Below are positions 33,002 to 41,836 of a stretch of 64,000 bases of DNA, one piece after another. The translations under genes were made by a program, and so were the position numbers. Within the stretch, counting starts at the first letter, position 1, and each line of letters begins with the position of its first letter. The notes beneath the pieces are model-generated. The model worked only from the letters and a program-made list of their open reading frames with translations. It was not told the origin of the DNA and made no database searches. This stretch comes from Rhizobium anhuiense (lineage in GTDB: Bacteria > Pseudomonadota > Alphaproteobacteria > Rhizobiales > Rhizobiaceae), in assembly GCF_003985145.1 (NCBI RefSeq), contig NZ_ML133539.1, positions 49,256-113,255 on the forward strand, read 5' to 3'.

Positions 33002-35008
33002 TCAGGCCGCCTTGGCTTTCCGTGCTTCGGCCTTGCGACGAATGTCGGGCGGCGTTGCCTCAAGAGTAAGGCTCTCGACGGCGGCATCGAGCCCCATCGA
33101 AACCTGGTCCTGGCTGCCGAGGCGGCGGATGTTGACCGTGCGCTCCTCGGCCTCCTTCCTGCCGCAGACGATGATGACAGGAACCTTGGTGACCGAATGC
33201 TCGCGGATCTTGTAGTTGATCTTCTCGTTGCGGAAATCGGTTTCGACGTTGAGACCGGCATCGCGCAACGCCTCGGCCACTTCAAGCCCATAGGCATCGG
33301 CTTCCGAAGTGATCGTTGCCACCACCACCTGCAGCGGCGATACCCAGAGCGGCAGATGGCCGGCGAAGTTCTCGATCAGGATGCCGAGGAAGCGTTCCAT
33401 CGAGCCGCAGATGGCGCGATGGATCATCACCGGCTGCGTCTTTTCGGAATTGCTGTCGATGTAGAAGGCCCCGAAGCGTTCCGGCAGGTTGAAATCGACC
33501 TGTGTCGTGCCGCACTGCCATTCACGGCCAATCGCGTCCCTCAGCGTATATTCGAACTTCGGCCCGTAGAAAGCGCCCTCGCCCGGCAGGATGCCGGTCT
33601 TGATGCGACCTTCGGACTGAGCCTCGATCGTCTTCAGCACATCGGTCATGACGGCTTCCGCACGATCCCAGAGCGAGTCGGAGCCGACACGCTTTTCCGG
33701 ACGGGTAGAAAGCTTGACGACGATTTCCTTGAAACCGAAGTCTTCATAGACCGACAGGATCAGGTCGTTGATCTTAAGGCATTCGGCAGCCATCTGCTCG
33801 TCGGTGCAGAAGATGTGCGCGTCGTCCTGCGTAAAGCCACGCACGCGCATCAGCCCATGCAGCGCGCCCGAAGGCTCGTAGCGGTGCACCAGGCCGAATT
33901 CGGCGAGACGGATCGGCAATTCGCGATAGGACTTCAAGCCATGCTTGAAGATCTGCACATGGCCGGGGCAGTTCATCGGCTTTAGCGCAAAGACGCGGTT
34001 ATCCGCCTCCTTGTCTTCGGGATGCGTCATTGCATGCGCCGATTTCACGGCGAACATGTTTTCCTGATACCAGCCCCAGTGCCCCGAGGTTTCCCAGAGC
34101 GCTGTGTCGAGCACCTGTGGTGCGTTGACCTCTTCATAATCAACGGCGAGCCGGCGACGCATATAGGAGACCAGCGACTGGAAAATGCGCCAGCCCTTGC
34201 CGTGCCAGAATACGACACCCGGGCCTTCCTCCTGGAAATGGAACAGGTCCATTTCCCGGCCGAGCTTGCGGTGGTCGCGCTTTTCGGCTTCGGCAAGCAT
34301 GTGGAGGTAGTTGTCGAGTTCCGACTGCTCGGCGAAAGCCGTGCCATAGATGCGGCTCAGCATCGGATTGTTGCTGTCGCCGCGCCAATAGGCGCCGGCC
34401 ACCTTCAAGAGCTTGAAGGCGTTGCCGATCTGGCCGGTCGAGGCCATATGCGGGCCGCGGCAGAGGTCGAACCAGTCGCCCTGGTAATAGATCTTGAGAT
34501 CCTGTCCTGCCGGGATCGCGTCGACGAGCTCGACCTTGTACTGCTCGCCCTTGTCGGCGAATACCTGTTTGGCCTTCTCGCGCGACCAGACCTGCTTGGT
34601 GAAGGCGGCGTTGCGGGCGATGATCTCCTTCATCTTCTTTTCGATCTTCGGCAGATCGTCGGGCGTGAAGGGCTCGTTCTTGGCGAAGTCGTAATAGAAG
34701 CCGTTTTCGATGACCGGGCCGATCGTCACCTGGGTGCCGGGCCAGAGCTCCTGCACCGCTTCGGCCATGACGTGCGCCGCGTCGTGGCGGATGAGCTCCA
34801 GCGCGCGGTCGTCGTTGCGGGTGATGATCTCGATCCTGCCCGTCGTGACGGAATCGGAAAGGTCGCGCACGGTGCCGTCGATTGCGACGGCGACCGCCTT
34901 CTTGGCGAGCGATTTGGAAATGGATTCAGCGACATCCCGGCCGGTTGCGCCAGCATCGAAGCTGCGCACGGAACCATCGGGAAATGTCAGGGAAATAGCT
35001 TGGGACAT
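33002..35008 (-). CDS. thrS: Threonyl-tRNA synthetase
   Basis: This 668-residue class II aminoacyl-tRNA synthetase charges tRNA-Thr. Order of domains: an N-terminal TGS domain (ISLTFPDGSVRSF), an editing domain with the HDAAHVMAEA metal-binding segment, a catalytic core with MNCPGHVQIFKH (zinc cysteine and histidine) and HRYEPSGALHGL.RVRGFTQDDAH (motif 2), and a C-terminal anticodon-binding domain ending near KAKAA. Length is normal. The start at 35008 begins MSQAISLTF. No T-box leader is visible upstream, as expected outside Gram-positives. Confidence 0.97.
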   Translation of the reverse strand: MSQAISLTFPDGSVRSFDAGATGRDVAESISKSLAKKAVAVAIDGTVRDLSDSVTTGRIEIITRNDDRALELIRHDAAHVMAEAVQELWPGTQVTIGPVIENGFYYDFAKNEPFTPDDLPKIEKKMKEIIARNAAFTKQVWSREKAKQVFADKGEQYKVELVDAIPAGQDLKIYYQGDWFDLCRGPHMASTGQIGNAFKLLKVAGAYWRGDSNNPMLSRIYGTAFAEQSELDNYLHMLAEAEKRDHRKLGREMDLFHFQEEGPGVVFWHGKGWRIFQSLVSYMRRRLAVDYEEVNAPQVLDTALWETSGHWGWYQENMFAVKSAHAMTHPEDKEADNRVFALKPMNCPGHVQIFKHGLKSYRELPIRLAEFGLVHRYEPSGALHGLMRVRGFTQDDAHIFCTDEQMAAECLKINDLILSVYEDFGFKEIVVKLSTRPEKRVGSDSLWDRAEAVMTDVLKTIEAQSEGRIKTGILPGEGAFYGPKFEYTLRDAIGREWQCGTTQVDFNLPERFGAFYIDSNSEKTQPVMIHRAICGSMERFLGILIENFAGHLPLWVSPLQVVVATITSEADAYGLEVAEALRDAGLNVETDFRNEKINYKIREHSVTKVPVIIVCGRKEAEERTVNIRRLGSQDQVSMGLDAAVESLTLEATPPDIRRKAEARKAKAA

Positions 35009-35129
35009 CGAAATTCTCCTTGTCCAGTCCCGCCAACGAATGCGGGTGGTTGCAACGGCAGCGCCTCCGTCCTCGGAAACGCTGCCGCCTGATACTCAGA
35101 TTTCCTACGTGAGTAAAGAAGAAGCCGGC

Positions 35130-35657
35130 CTAGATGATCATTTCAGTCAGACCGCACACCGTGTTCCAGTTGCGCATCGTACCGACGCCGAGCCGCTTGG
35201 TCGTCAGCGCCGAAAGCAGCTTGGATTGGCTCGGCTTGCCGGCGAAATCGATCCAGAGATCGCCGCCGACGACGGCGATGCGTTGTCCCTCGGTCAGCAG
35301 CGGTTTCAGCGCCTCCACCTTCTTCGGGTCGACCGGCAGGCGCATTACCCGAACGATGACCTGGTCACCATTACCGTCCTTGAAAGGATTGGTGCTGCAA
35401 AGCGCCATCCAGGTGCAGTCGCTGCGCACGATGATATCAACATGTTTGCCGAACTTTTCTTCAAAACCCTCTTCGAGGGCGACTTCGAGTTCGTGCGGCC
35501 GCATATCGTCGGCCTCGAAGACGAGATTGCCAGTGGAAACCAGCGTGCGCGGCTCGCGATAGCCGAGCTCTTCGGCAAGTGCGCGCAAATCCTGCATGAT
35601 AACGCGGCGATCTGGCGTCAGGACAATGCTGTGCAGGAGGGCGATGAAGGTGCTCAT
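35130..35657 (-). CDS. DUF1697 family protein
   Basis: This 175-residue protein has the DUF1697 pattern: MSTFIALLHSI, MQDLRALAEELGY, TLVSTGNLVFEA and the C-terminal MRNWNTVCGL. The family is widespread and structurally characterised but has no established function. Its start overlaps the stop of the upstream DUF2267 gene by ATGA, so the two are co-translated. It reads toward thrS. Confidence 0.9.
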   Translation of the reverse strand: MSTFIALLHSIVLTPDRRVIMQDLRALAEELGYREPRTLVSTGNLVFEADDMRPHELEVALEEGFEEKFGKHVDIIVRSDCTWMALCSTNPFKDGNGDQVIVRVMRLPVDPKKVEALKPLLTEGQRIAVVGGDLWIDFAGKPSQSKLLSALTTKRLGVGTMRNWNTVCGLTEMII

Positions 35658-36073
35658 GGCCGCCAGAACTCCTCTGCGCCGTCGGGCAATGTCTTCAGCA
35701 CTCTGTCGAATGCGGCGACTTCGACATGTTTTCGCACAGCCATTGCCACGTCTCGGATGGCAGTGTCGGGGGCAAAATTATGGTCACCGCGCAGTGACTG
35801 CGCCTCGCGCGTCATCGCGGCACGATCATCAAAGGACCGTTTGGCGTCATGCGGGTTCCAGTCGGAGACGAAGATTGCGCGCAGCACCGGCGGCAGCACA
35901 TCGGCGAACCGCAGTGCGTCTGCGACATCGAGGCGGCAGCGGAATGTCTGAAAGACCCCTTGGGTCATCGTGTAGACCACATTGCGGCTGTCGATCAGCG
36001 CATCGGCTCTCACATCATCGAGATAGCTGTCGAAATCCTCCGATGCACGCCTGTATTCACCGGGCATCGTCAT
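35654..36073 (-). CDS. DUF2267 domain-containing protein
   Basis: This 139-residue helical protein of the DUF2267 family has unknown function. Visible segments include DSYLDDVRADALIDSR, VFQTFRCRLDVADALRFADVLPPVLRAIFVSDWNP and the end PDGAEEFWRP. The start at 36073 follows GAGGGTGAG; an ATG two codons later is also possible. It lies 5 bp downstream of yidD and overlaps the DUF1697 gene, forming a compact minus-strand group. Confidence 0.88.
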   Translation of the reverse strand: MTMPGEYRRASEDFDSYLDDVRADALIDSRNVVYTMTQGVFQTFRCRLDVADALRFADVLPPVLRAIFVSDWNPHDAKRSFDDRAAMTREAQSLRGDHNFAPDTAIRDVAMAVRKHVEVAAFDRVLKTLPDGAEEFWRP

Positions 36074-36078
36074 GGCGC

Positions 36079-36483
36079 TCACCCTCTCTTGCGTCCGAGA
36101 GCGAGATAACGCCAGGGGGTCCACCAGCGGAAGCGGTCGCCGAGCCTCTCCGGCACCTGGTCTAGGCCGCTGGTGCCGCCCGGGCCGCAGCGGCCGACGC
36201 GAAACAGCGTCATCCAGCCGCCAGCCCACAGGCCATGGCGGGCGATCGACTCATAGCCATATTCGGAGCAGGTCGGGATGTGGCGACAGGAATTGCCGAC
36301 AAAGCCGGAAAGCGTCAGCTGATAGAGGCGGATAAGCCCCATGCCGAGCAAGCGGTCGGGGGTCTTGCGGAACGGGCCGGTATAGTTGCGGGAGGAGCCT
36401 GCGGCCTTTTCACGCGACTTGCCTGATCCGGCGGCACCGCCGTCGTCCTCATCATCAGCCTGCCGGACGCAGAACTCGCACAT
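36079..36483 (-). CDS. yidD: Membrane protein insertion efficiency factor
   Basis: This 134-residue protein has the YidD core: LIRLYQLTLSGFVG, then CRHIPTCSEYGYESIARHG with its conserved cysteines, then GGWMTLFRVGRCGPGG. YidD sits at the inner membrane and assists YidC-dependent insertion. The N-terminal 45 residues are a charged extension with two cysteines (CEFC), longer than in E. coli. It follows the IscU-like gene by 5 bp and is not next to rnpA-yidC here, a known arrangement in alphaproteobacteria. Confidence 0.94.
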   Translation of the reverse strand: MCEFCVRQADDEDDGGAAGSGKSREKAAGSSRNYTGPFRKTPDRLLGMGLIRLYQLTLSGFVGNSCRHIPTCSEYGYESIARHGLWAGGWMTLFRVGRCGPGGTSGLDQVPERLGDRFRWWTPWRYLALGRKRG

Positions 36484-36488
36484 GTCAG

Positions 36489-36935
36489 CTACGCCTCGAC
36501 AACTTCCGCCCGTTTCGCCTCGATCTGCCCGATCGCATCGACAACGGCATCGAAGGTCAGCATCGTCGAAGCATGGCGAGCCTTGTAGTCACGCACCGGC
36601 AGAAGATAACGCATGTCTTCGAACCGTCCCTGCGGCCCCGCTCCATCGGCCTTCAGCATGGCAAGCATGTCCAGGCGTGCCTGGCGCAGTTCGCCCGATG
36701 TCGCGCCGACCACGTGGCGGGCCATGATCGAGGACGAGGCCTGGCCGAGTGCGCAGGCCTTTACGTCATGGGCAAAACCGCTCACGGTATCGCCATCCAT
36801 CTTCAGCCAGATCCGCACCTTCGAGCCGCAGAGCTTGGAATGGGCCTGGGCGGTCGCATCGGCATCCGCCAACGTGCCGGTCAACGGAATATTGCCTGCG
36901 AATTCGAGAATCTTGCTGTTGTAGATGTCATCCAT
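36489..36935 (-). CDS. Iron-sulfur cluster assembly scaffold (IscU/NifU N-terminal-like)
   Basis: This 148-residue protein has three cysteines in scaffold-like positions: SKLCGSKV, VKACALGQASSS and, unlike IscU, no clear third cysteine block near the end. The ACALG.ASSS motif is typical of SufU/IscU-type proteins in rhizobia. It could hold or pass Fe-S clusters. The start MDDIYN at 36935 fits the family; MERKSS upstream is possible. It leads the minus-strand group that includes yidD. Confidence 0.85.
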   Translation of the reverse strand: MDDIYNSKILEFAGNIPLTGTLADADATAQAHSKLCGSKVRIWLKMDGDTVSGFAHDVKACALGQASSSIMARHVVGATSGELRQARLDMLAMLKADGAGPQGRFEDMRYLLPVRDYKARHASTMLTFDAVVDAIGQIEAKRAEVVEA

Positions 36936-37244
36936 GCTGGATTTCCGCTCCAAAATCGCTGCGGATCGGCCTCTTTGCGGGTGTTATTGTTATTGAAACA
37001 AAAAACACACCGTGTCGTCCGAGGATACTTACATATAATGGCCGTCTTCCTATATGTATGTCGTTCGAAGGCCATGAAAATGCAATGGCCTCTTGTAAGT
37101 TTGATTGGGAAACCGTGCCGGACGGGCGTTGAATCCGCCCCGAAAGCCCCGGAGCCTGCCAAAGGTGCATGAATTCCCGCATGGGATTGACCAGTGGCGA
37201 TTCCGACAGATGGGCCCGCGGTGCGGGCCAGGAGACCATTGTTC
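36936..37244. promoter_or_regulatory. Divergent promoter region between IscU-like gene and folE
   Basis: This 309-bp divergent spacer should hold promoters for both flanking genes. It contains an 8-bp inverted repeat TACATATA (37030-37037) / TATATGTA (37051-37058) with a 13-bp spacer, a plausible operator for folE or the yidD group. The regulator is unknown. Confidence 0.35.
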
Positions 37245-37859
37245 ATGGACGCCATCGTAAAGAACTTTCCGCAGACGAACCGGGACTCCGATCGCCCTTC
37301 CCAACAGGAGGCCGAGGAAGCCGTTCGCGTTCTGCTGCGCTGGGCCGGTGACGACCCGACGCGCGAAGGCCTGCTCGATACGCCGGCCCGCGTCGTCAAG
37401 TCGTATCGCGAGCTTTTTTCCGGTTACGACATGGCGGCGGAAGACGTGCTCGGCCGCACCTTCGAGGAGGTCGCCGGTTACGATGACATGGTCCTCGTCA
37501 AGGACATTCCCTTCTTCTCGCACTGCGAACACCACATGGTGCCGATCATCGGCAAGGCCCATGTCGCCTATATGCCGGACGGGCGTGTGCTCGGTCTGTC
37601 GAAGATTGCCCGTGTCGTCGAGATCTATGGTCGCCGCCTGCAGACGCAGGAAACGATGACCGCGCAGATCGCCAGGGCCATCGACGATACGCTGAATCCG
37701 CGCGGTGTTGCCGTGATGATCGAGGCCGAACATATGTGCATGGCGATGCGCGGCGTTCAGAAGCAGGGCTCGACCACGTTGACGACCACGTTTACGGGAA
37801 CGTTCAAGACCGAGCCGGCCGATCAGGCCCGTTTCATGACCATGGTGCGGAGCCGCTGA
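37245..37859 (+). CDS. folE: GTP cyclohydrolase I (FolE, type IA)
   Basis: This 204-residue enzyme converts GTP to 7,8-dihydroneopterin triphosphate, the first step of folate synthesis. Signature segments: DTPARVVKSYRELFSGY, the zinc site FFSHCEHHMVPIIGKAHVAY, LSKIARVVEIYGRRLQTQE and EAEHMCMAMRGVQ with the second zinc cysteine. Length and motifs are complete. The start at 37245 has AGGAG upstream. hisI follows 25 bp later on the same strand. Confidence 0.97.
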   Translation: MDAIVKNFPQTNRDSDRPSQQEAEEAVRVLLRWAGDDPTREGLLDTPARVVKSYRELFSGYDMAAEDVLGRTFEEVAGYDDMVLVKDIPFFSHCEHHMVPIIGKAHVAYMPDGRVLGLSKIARVVEIYGRRLQTQETMTAQIARAIDDTLNPRGVAVMIEAEHMCMAMRGVQKQGSTTLTTTFTGTFKTEPADQARFMTMVRSR

Positions 37860-37884
37860 TACCGGCTCCCTCAGGAGGGCCGCG

Positions 37885-38337
37885 ATGAGTCAACTGATCT
37901 TCAATCAACCATCCGGGGACAAGTCGGCGTTGGAAGACGCCGGCGATTTCACGCCGCGTTTCGACGACCGCGGCCTGATCACCGCGATCGTCACCGACGC
38001 CAGGGACGGCGAACTGCTGATGGTGGCGCATATGAATGCTCAGGCGCTGGCGCTGACCATCCAGAGCGGTACGGCCCATTATTTCAGCCGTTCGCGCGGC
38101 AAGATCTGGAAGAAGGGCGAGACCTCCGGCAATCTCCAGACGGTGAAGGAAATCCGCACCGATTGCGATCAGGACGCCATCTGGTTGAAGGTCGAGGTCG
38201 CCGGCCACGACGCCACCTGTCACACCGGCCGCCGCTCCTGCTTCTACCGCACGATCACGCTTCGAGACGGAAAGCCGATGCTGGATATCGTCGACGACGA
38301 GATTCATTTCGATCCACACGATGTCTACGGAAAATAG
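37885..38337 (+). CDS. hisI: Phosphoribosyl-AMP cyclohydrolase
   Basis: This 150-residue enzyme opens the adenine ring of phosphoribosyl-AMP in histidine biosynthesis. It shows the family blocks HMNAQALALTIQSGTAHYFSRSRG, WKKGETSGN and DCDQDAIWLKVE, plus ATCHTGRRSCFYR with metal-binding cysteines. It is the stand-alone cyclohydrolase form without the HisE pyrophosphohydrolase domain. AGGAGG precedes the ATG at 37885. It sits just after folE, away from the main his genes. Confidence 0.96.
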   Translation: MSQLIFNQPSGDKSALEDAGDFTPRFDDRGLITAIVTDARDGELLMVAHMNAQALALTIQSGTAHYFSRSRGKIWKKGETSGNLQTVKEIRTDCDQDAIWLKVEVAGHDATCHTGRRSCFYRTITLRDGKPMLDIVDDEIHFDPHDVYGK

Positions 38338-38454
38338 CCCGAATTTCTCCGGCATTTGCTCCTTATTGCGCCAGAAACCGCTTCTATATACCATTTGGAA
38401 ACTGATCGGGCACACTATCGGAAACCAAGTGTTCTGCTGGGAGGGGAGAGCGCC

Positions 38455-39417
38455 ATGCTGAGCTGGAGTCTGCATCGTCAAAGCTCTGAAGGCGAAGGTC
38501 CTGGTTCCGGAATGTCCACGACGCTGGAGACGATCCCGCCTCCCGCGCCTGTCAAGAAAATCAAGATCGCCTTGGCGCTCGGCGGCGGCGCGGCCCGCGG
38601 CTGGGCTCATATCGGCGTGCTGCGCGCGCTCGACGAGGCAAAGGTCGAAATCGGTATGATTGCCGGCACCTCGATCGGCGCGCTGGTCGGCGGCTGCTAT
38701 CTCGCCGGCAAACTCGATGAACTCGAAAGTTTCGCGCGCTCGCTGACCATGCGCCGGATTGCAAGTCTCCTCGATCTCACCATCGGCGGCAGCGGCCTTT
38801 TCGGCGGCATGCGGCTGACCAAGCGCATGCAGGAACATCTCGAAGGCCTGAATGTCGAGGATCTCGATCGGCCCTTCGTCGCGGTCGCGGCCGAGGTCAA
38901 TACCGGCCATGAGGTCTGGATTGCCAATGGGTCGCTGATTACAGCGCTGCGCGCCTCCTATGCCCTGCCCGGCATCTTCGAGCCGGTGCGCAGCAATCAC
39001 CGCACGCTGGTCGACGGGGCGCTGGTCAATCCCGTCCCCGTCTCCGTCTGCCGTGCCTACGAGCAGCCGCTCGTCGTCGCCGTCAATCTCAACTACGACC
39101 TGTACGGCCGCTCGGCCGTCGTCCGGCACAATGCCAGCCTCTCGCCGCAGGAAGTGCAGAAGCAGGAAGAGGCGCCCTATGCGCGCCTCGGCATGACCGG
39201 CGTCATGGTGCAGGCCTTCAACATCATCCAGGATAGGATCGCCCGCGCCCGTCTTGCCGGCGACCCGCCGGATATTTCGCTGCAGCCGCGCCTCAGCTAT
39301 ATCGGCCTTTCCGAATTCCACCGGGCGGGCGAAGCGATCGAACGCGGCTACGAGGAAGCCAGAGCCCGGCTCCCCGAGATCAAGCGCATGCAGGAAGTCT
39401 ACGCTAGCCAGCCCTGA
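38455..39417 (+). CDS. Patatin-like phospholipase family protein
   Basis: This 320-residue serine hydrolase has the patatin catalytic pattern: the oxyanion loop GGGAARGW near residue 43, the nucleophile elbow GTSIGALVGG and the DGA dyad aspartate (TLVDGALVNP). It resembles RssA-type bacterial patatins and could act on membrane lipids. The start at 38455 has GAGGGGAG. The first 35 residues are a low-complexity extension. The C-terminal part continues with helices and ends EVYASQP. No signal peptide is visible. Confidence 0.92.
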   Translation: MLSWSLHRQSSEGEGPGSGMSTTLETIPPPAPVKKIKIALALGGGAARGWAHIGVLRALDEAKVEIGMIAGTSIGALVGGCYLAGKLDELESFARSLTMRRIASLLDLTIGGSGLFGGMRLTKRMQEHLEGLNVEDLDRPFVAVAAEVNTGHEVWIANGSLITALRASYALPGIFEPVRSNHRTLVDGALVNPVPVSVCRAYEQPLVVAVNLNYDLYGRSAVVRHNASLSPQEVQKQEEAPYARLGMTGVMVQAFNIIQDRIARARLAGDPPDISLQPRLSYIGLSEFHRAGEAIERGYEEARARLPEIKRMQEVYASQP

Positions 39418-39484
39418 TGCATGCCGTCCGAAAGCGTGTGGCGTTTGGAACGGCGACATCAATCAGGCACGGCCGGCAAAAACC

Positions 39485-39919
39485 TCAGCCGGCGATATAG
39501 GCCTTGATTTCCTCGGCCTCACGCTCGACTTCGGCGATGCGCGATTTCACCACGTCGCCGATAGAGATGATGCCGGCAAGCTTGCCGTTGCTTTCCACCG
39601 GCACGTGACGGAAACGGCGGCTGGTCATCAGCTCCATCAGCTCGTTGACGGTCGTCTCCTCATGGCAGCGGTAGACCTTTGCGGTCATGACCTGAGCGAG
39701 CGAGTGATCGAGGCCTTCCTTGCCGTGCTTGGCGATCGCATGCACGAGATCGCGCTCGGTGAACATGCCCGAAATCCGGTTTTCCATGCCGACGACGACG
39801 ATCGCGCCGATCTTCTTCTTGCTGAGGATGGCCGCCGCCTCGGCGACGGTGGTGTTCGGCCCGGCAGTGACGACGTCCCTGCCCTTCAGGTCGAGGATTG
39901 CTTTGACTGAACTGGTCAT
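39485..39919 (-). CDS. CBS domain pair protein
   Basis: This 144-residue protein consists of two CBS domains and little else. The first runs from DVVTAGPNTTVAEAAAILSKKKIGAIVVV to the MFTERDL segment; the second has RCHEETTVNELMELMTSRRFRHVPV and GIISIGDVVK. Such stand-alone pairs sense adenine nucleotides and regulate partner proteins. The partner is unknown. It is convergent with the patatin gene. Confidence 0.93.
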   Translation of the reverse strand: MTSSVKAILDLKGRDVVTAGPNTTVAEAAAILSKKKIGAIVVVGMENRISGMFTERDLVHAIAKHGKEGLDHSLAQVMTAKVYRCHEETTVNELMELMTSRRFRHVPVESNGKLAGIISIGDVVKSRIAEVEREAEEIKAYIAG

Positions 39920-40010
39920 TCGAACCTCCTATGTCCGTGAAACACTTGTCACAGGCATCCGCGGCGGTTTCTCCCCCCAGCGCGGATAAGGCAATCGTGC
40001 ACTGCCCGGC

Positions 40011-40802
40011 TCAGGATTGCAACACATCCTTCTCGGTGCCCGCAGGTTCCATCACAGGCGGGCGCGGCGCCCGGTCGAACAGCGAAAACAGGAAGAAGCC
40101 GAAGACGAAGCCGCCAATATGCGCGTCCCAGGCAATCGCCTGATCGCTGTCGCCGACGAGCGGGATTCCGACGGCGATCAGGGCGTTACCGACCAGCCAG
40201 AGCAGCATGAAGATGATGACGGTGCGGCTCTTCAGCGCCTCGAAGATGGAAAGCCGGGCATTGAGATGCGCCGGCAGCATCGGCCGTCGTTCGGCTGGAA
40301 AGGCGAATCGGCAGGCAGCGCCCATCAGCCCGGAGATTACCCCTGACGCGCCGATCAAAAGCGACACGTCCCCCCAGTTCAGGACCGCGTGCAGGGCAGC
40401 GGATGCGACGGAGGAAAAGAGCCAGAAGAGTACGAAACGCAGCGTCCCGATACGGCGCACCACGGGCGCGCCGAAGGCCATCAGCCAGAACGCATTAAAG
40501 ACGATATGCTGAACGCTGCCGTGCAGCAGCGAATAGGTGACTGGCGTCCAGAACAGCTCCGGCCCCTGCTGCGACAGCGGAATCACATAGCGGGCGGGAA
40601 CGAAGCCGAAGGTGAAGAACAGCCAGTTCAGCGCATCGTCGGAGAGCAAGAGCTCCTGCACCGCGTAGATGGCGGCCAGCAGGCAAAGGCTGAAGAACAG
40701 TGCCGGCGGAAGGTTGAAGACCGGTTCGCGCGCTGGCCGTGCCGGCGGCTGGACCTTGGAAGGTTCGGGCGCCTCGTTCGGCTCGGCCGTCTGCTCATTC
40801 AT
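40011..40802 (-). CDS. Rhomboid family intramembrane serine protease
   Basis: This 263-residue membrane protein has six or so hydrophobic segments and the rhomboid motifs: YSLLHGSVQHIVFNAFWL, the catalytic serine in GASGVISG and the catalytic histidine in AHIGGFVFG. It would cleave transmembrane helices of unknown substrates. The start at 40802 (MNEQTAEPNEAPEP) gives a proline-rich cytoplasmic N-terminus; a longer frame to 40976 crosses a strong terminator and is not used. Confidence 0.92.
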   Translation of the reverse strand: MNEQTAEPNEAPEPSKVQPPARPAREPVFNLPPALFFSLCLLAAIYAVQELLLSDDALNWLFFTFGFVPARYVIPLSQQGPELFWTPVTYSLLHGSVQHIVFNAFWLMAFGAPVVRRIGTLRFVLFWLFSSVASAALHAVLNWGDVSLLIGASGVISGLMGAACRFAFPAERRPMLPAHLNARLSIFEALKSRTVIIFMLLWLVGNALIAVGIPLVGDSDQAIAWDAHIGGFVFGFFLFSLFDRAPRPPVMEPAGTEKDVLQS

Positions 40803-40848
40803 CTGCGTATCGCCTCGTTGAGGCCACAGCCATACAGGAGCGACTGTC

Positions 40849-40879
40849 AAAAAAAAAGCCGTCCGAAGTGCCGGACGGC
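40849..40879 (-). terminator. Orphan rho-independent terminator on the minus strand
   Basis: On the minus strand a perfect stem GCCGTCCG / CGGACGGC (arms 40858-40865 and 40872-40879) with a 6-nt loop is followed by nine T residues (40849-40857). It lies upstream of the rhomboid start and no protein gene ends here, so it probably ends a small RNA. Confidence 0.8.
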
Positions 40880-41020
40880 GTGTCGGGAGTTCGAGGAAAA
40901 GACCTCGGCCCGGGCAGGTTGTGCTGAACTTCGAAAGTCGAAGCGATGCGGGACAGTGGCACGACTGGCGCAGCACCTCAACCGAAACCCTTTCTTAACC
41001 TTAACCGCCGCGGTTTGGCA
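40849..41020 (-). ncRNA. Candidate small RNA ending at the orphan terminator
   Basis: The 40803-41095 intergenic region holds a strong minus-strand terminator without a protein gene upstream of it. A transcript of roughly 100-170 nt ending at 40849 would include a GAGG/CCTC hairpin at about 40892-40906. The 5' end is a guess; no promoter was assigned with certainty. It could be a leader of the rhizobial rhomboid gene that terminates early. Confidence 0.4.
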
Positions 41021-41095
41021 TGAAATCCGCAAGGTAGAGCCTGTAGGGGCAATGAGTGCCCGAAAATGATCCGGAATGGGACAGGTTGGTGTGAA

Positions 41096-41713
41096 ATGCG
41101 TGTGCAAACGACCATCGAAATTTTTGACTACTGGAACCGTATCCGCGGCGCTGCCGATGCGCCGCTGAAATCAGAGGTCGAACCCTCCGCCGTCCCGCAT
41201 CTGCTGCAAAGTCTCTTCATTCTGGAGGCGCGCGAGGGCGGAGATATTGGTTTCCGGCTCGCCGGCACCCGCATCTGCGATCTCTTTGGCCATGATCTGC
41301 GCGGCGAACGTTTTTCATCGCTCTGGGCCCATGGCCAGCACGCCGATATCGAACGCACGGCGATGGGCGTCATGGACCATGCCATGCCCGCCCTGTTCAA
41401 TGCCACCGGCTACAGCACCGTCGGCCATCAGGCCTCCTTCGAGATTATCATGATGCCGCTGCGCTCACCGAACGGCGCCTGTGATCGGTTGCTCGGCGCC
41501 ATTGCCCCGACTGCGGCTGCGAGCTGGCTGGAGATCGTACCGCTCGAATTCCTGGCGCTCGACCGCAGCCGTCTGCTGCCCGGAAAGTTCGGCAAGGCAG
41601 CACCCGTCGAACTGCGCCCCATCAACGAGATTGTCGCCGGCAGAAGCGCCCGTTTCGGACAGGTCATGCGCCGCATGGTGTCGCAGCTGCTGATGAGTGC
41701 GGAGGCGCGCTGA
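41096..41713 (+). CDS. PAS domain-containing protein
   Basis: This 205-residue protein has a PAS-like domain (LFILEAREGGDIGFRLAGTRICDLFGHDLRGERFSSLW) of the PAS_5 type common in alphaproteobacteria. It has no attached kinase or cyclase domain. It may sense a small ligand or redox state and act on partners. The neighbouring PilZ gene hints at cyclic-di-GMP linked regulation, but this is inference. The start at 41096 (MRVQTTIEIFDYW) fits the family. Confidence 0.85.
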   Translation: MRVQTTIEIFDYWNRIRGAADAPLKSEVEPSAVPHLLQSLFILEAREGGDIGFRLAGTRICDLFGHDLRGERFSSLWAHGQHADIERTAMGVMDHAMPALFNATGYSTVGHQASFEIIMMPLRSPNGACDRLLGAIAPTAAASWLEIVPLEFLALDRSRLLPGKFGKAAPVELRPINEIVAGRSARFGQVMRRMVSQLLMSAEAR

Positions 41714-41836
41714 GGGTTTCGTTTCGGGACATCGGGCATACTCGTTTTCGGCTATGTCGGGACGAGACGGAACAACCTTCTGTTAATGGATTGCGGGTAA
41801 TGATCGGACTCTCAGATTTGATGAAGAAGCCCTTTG

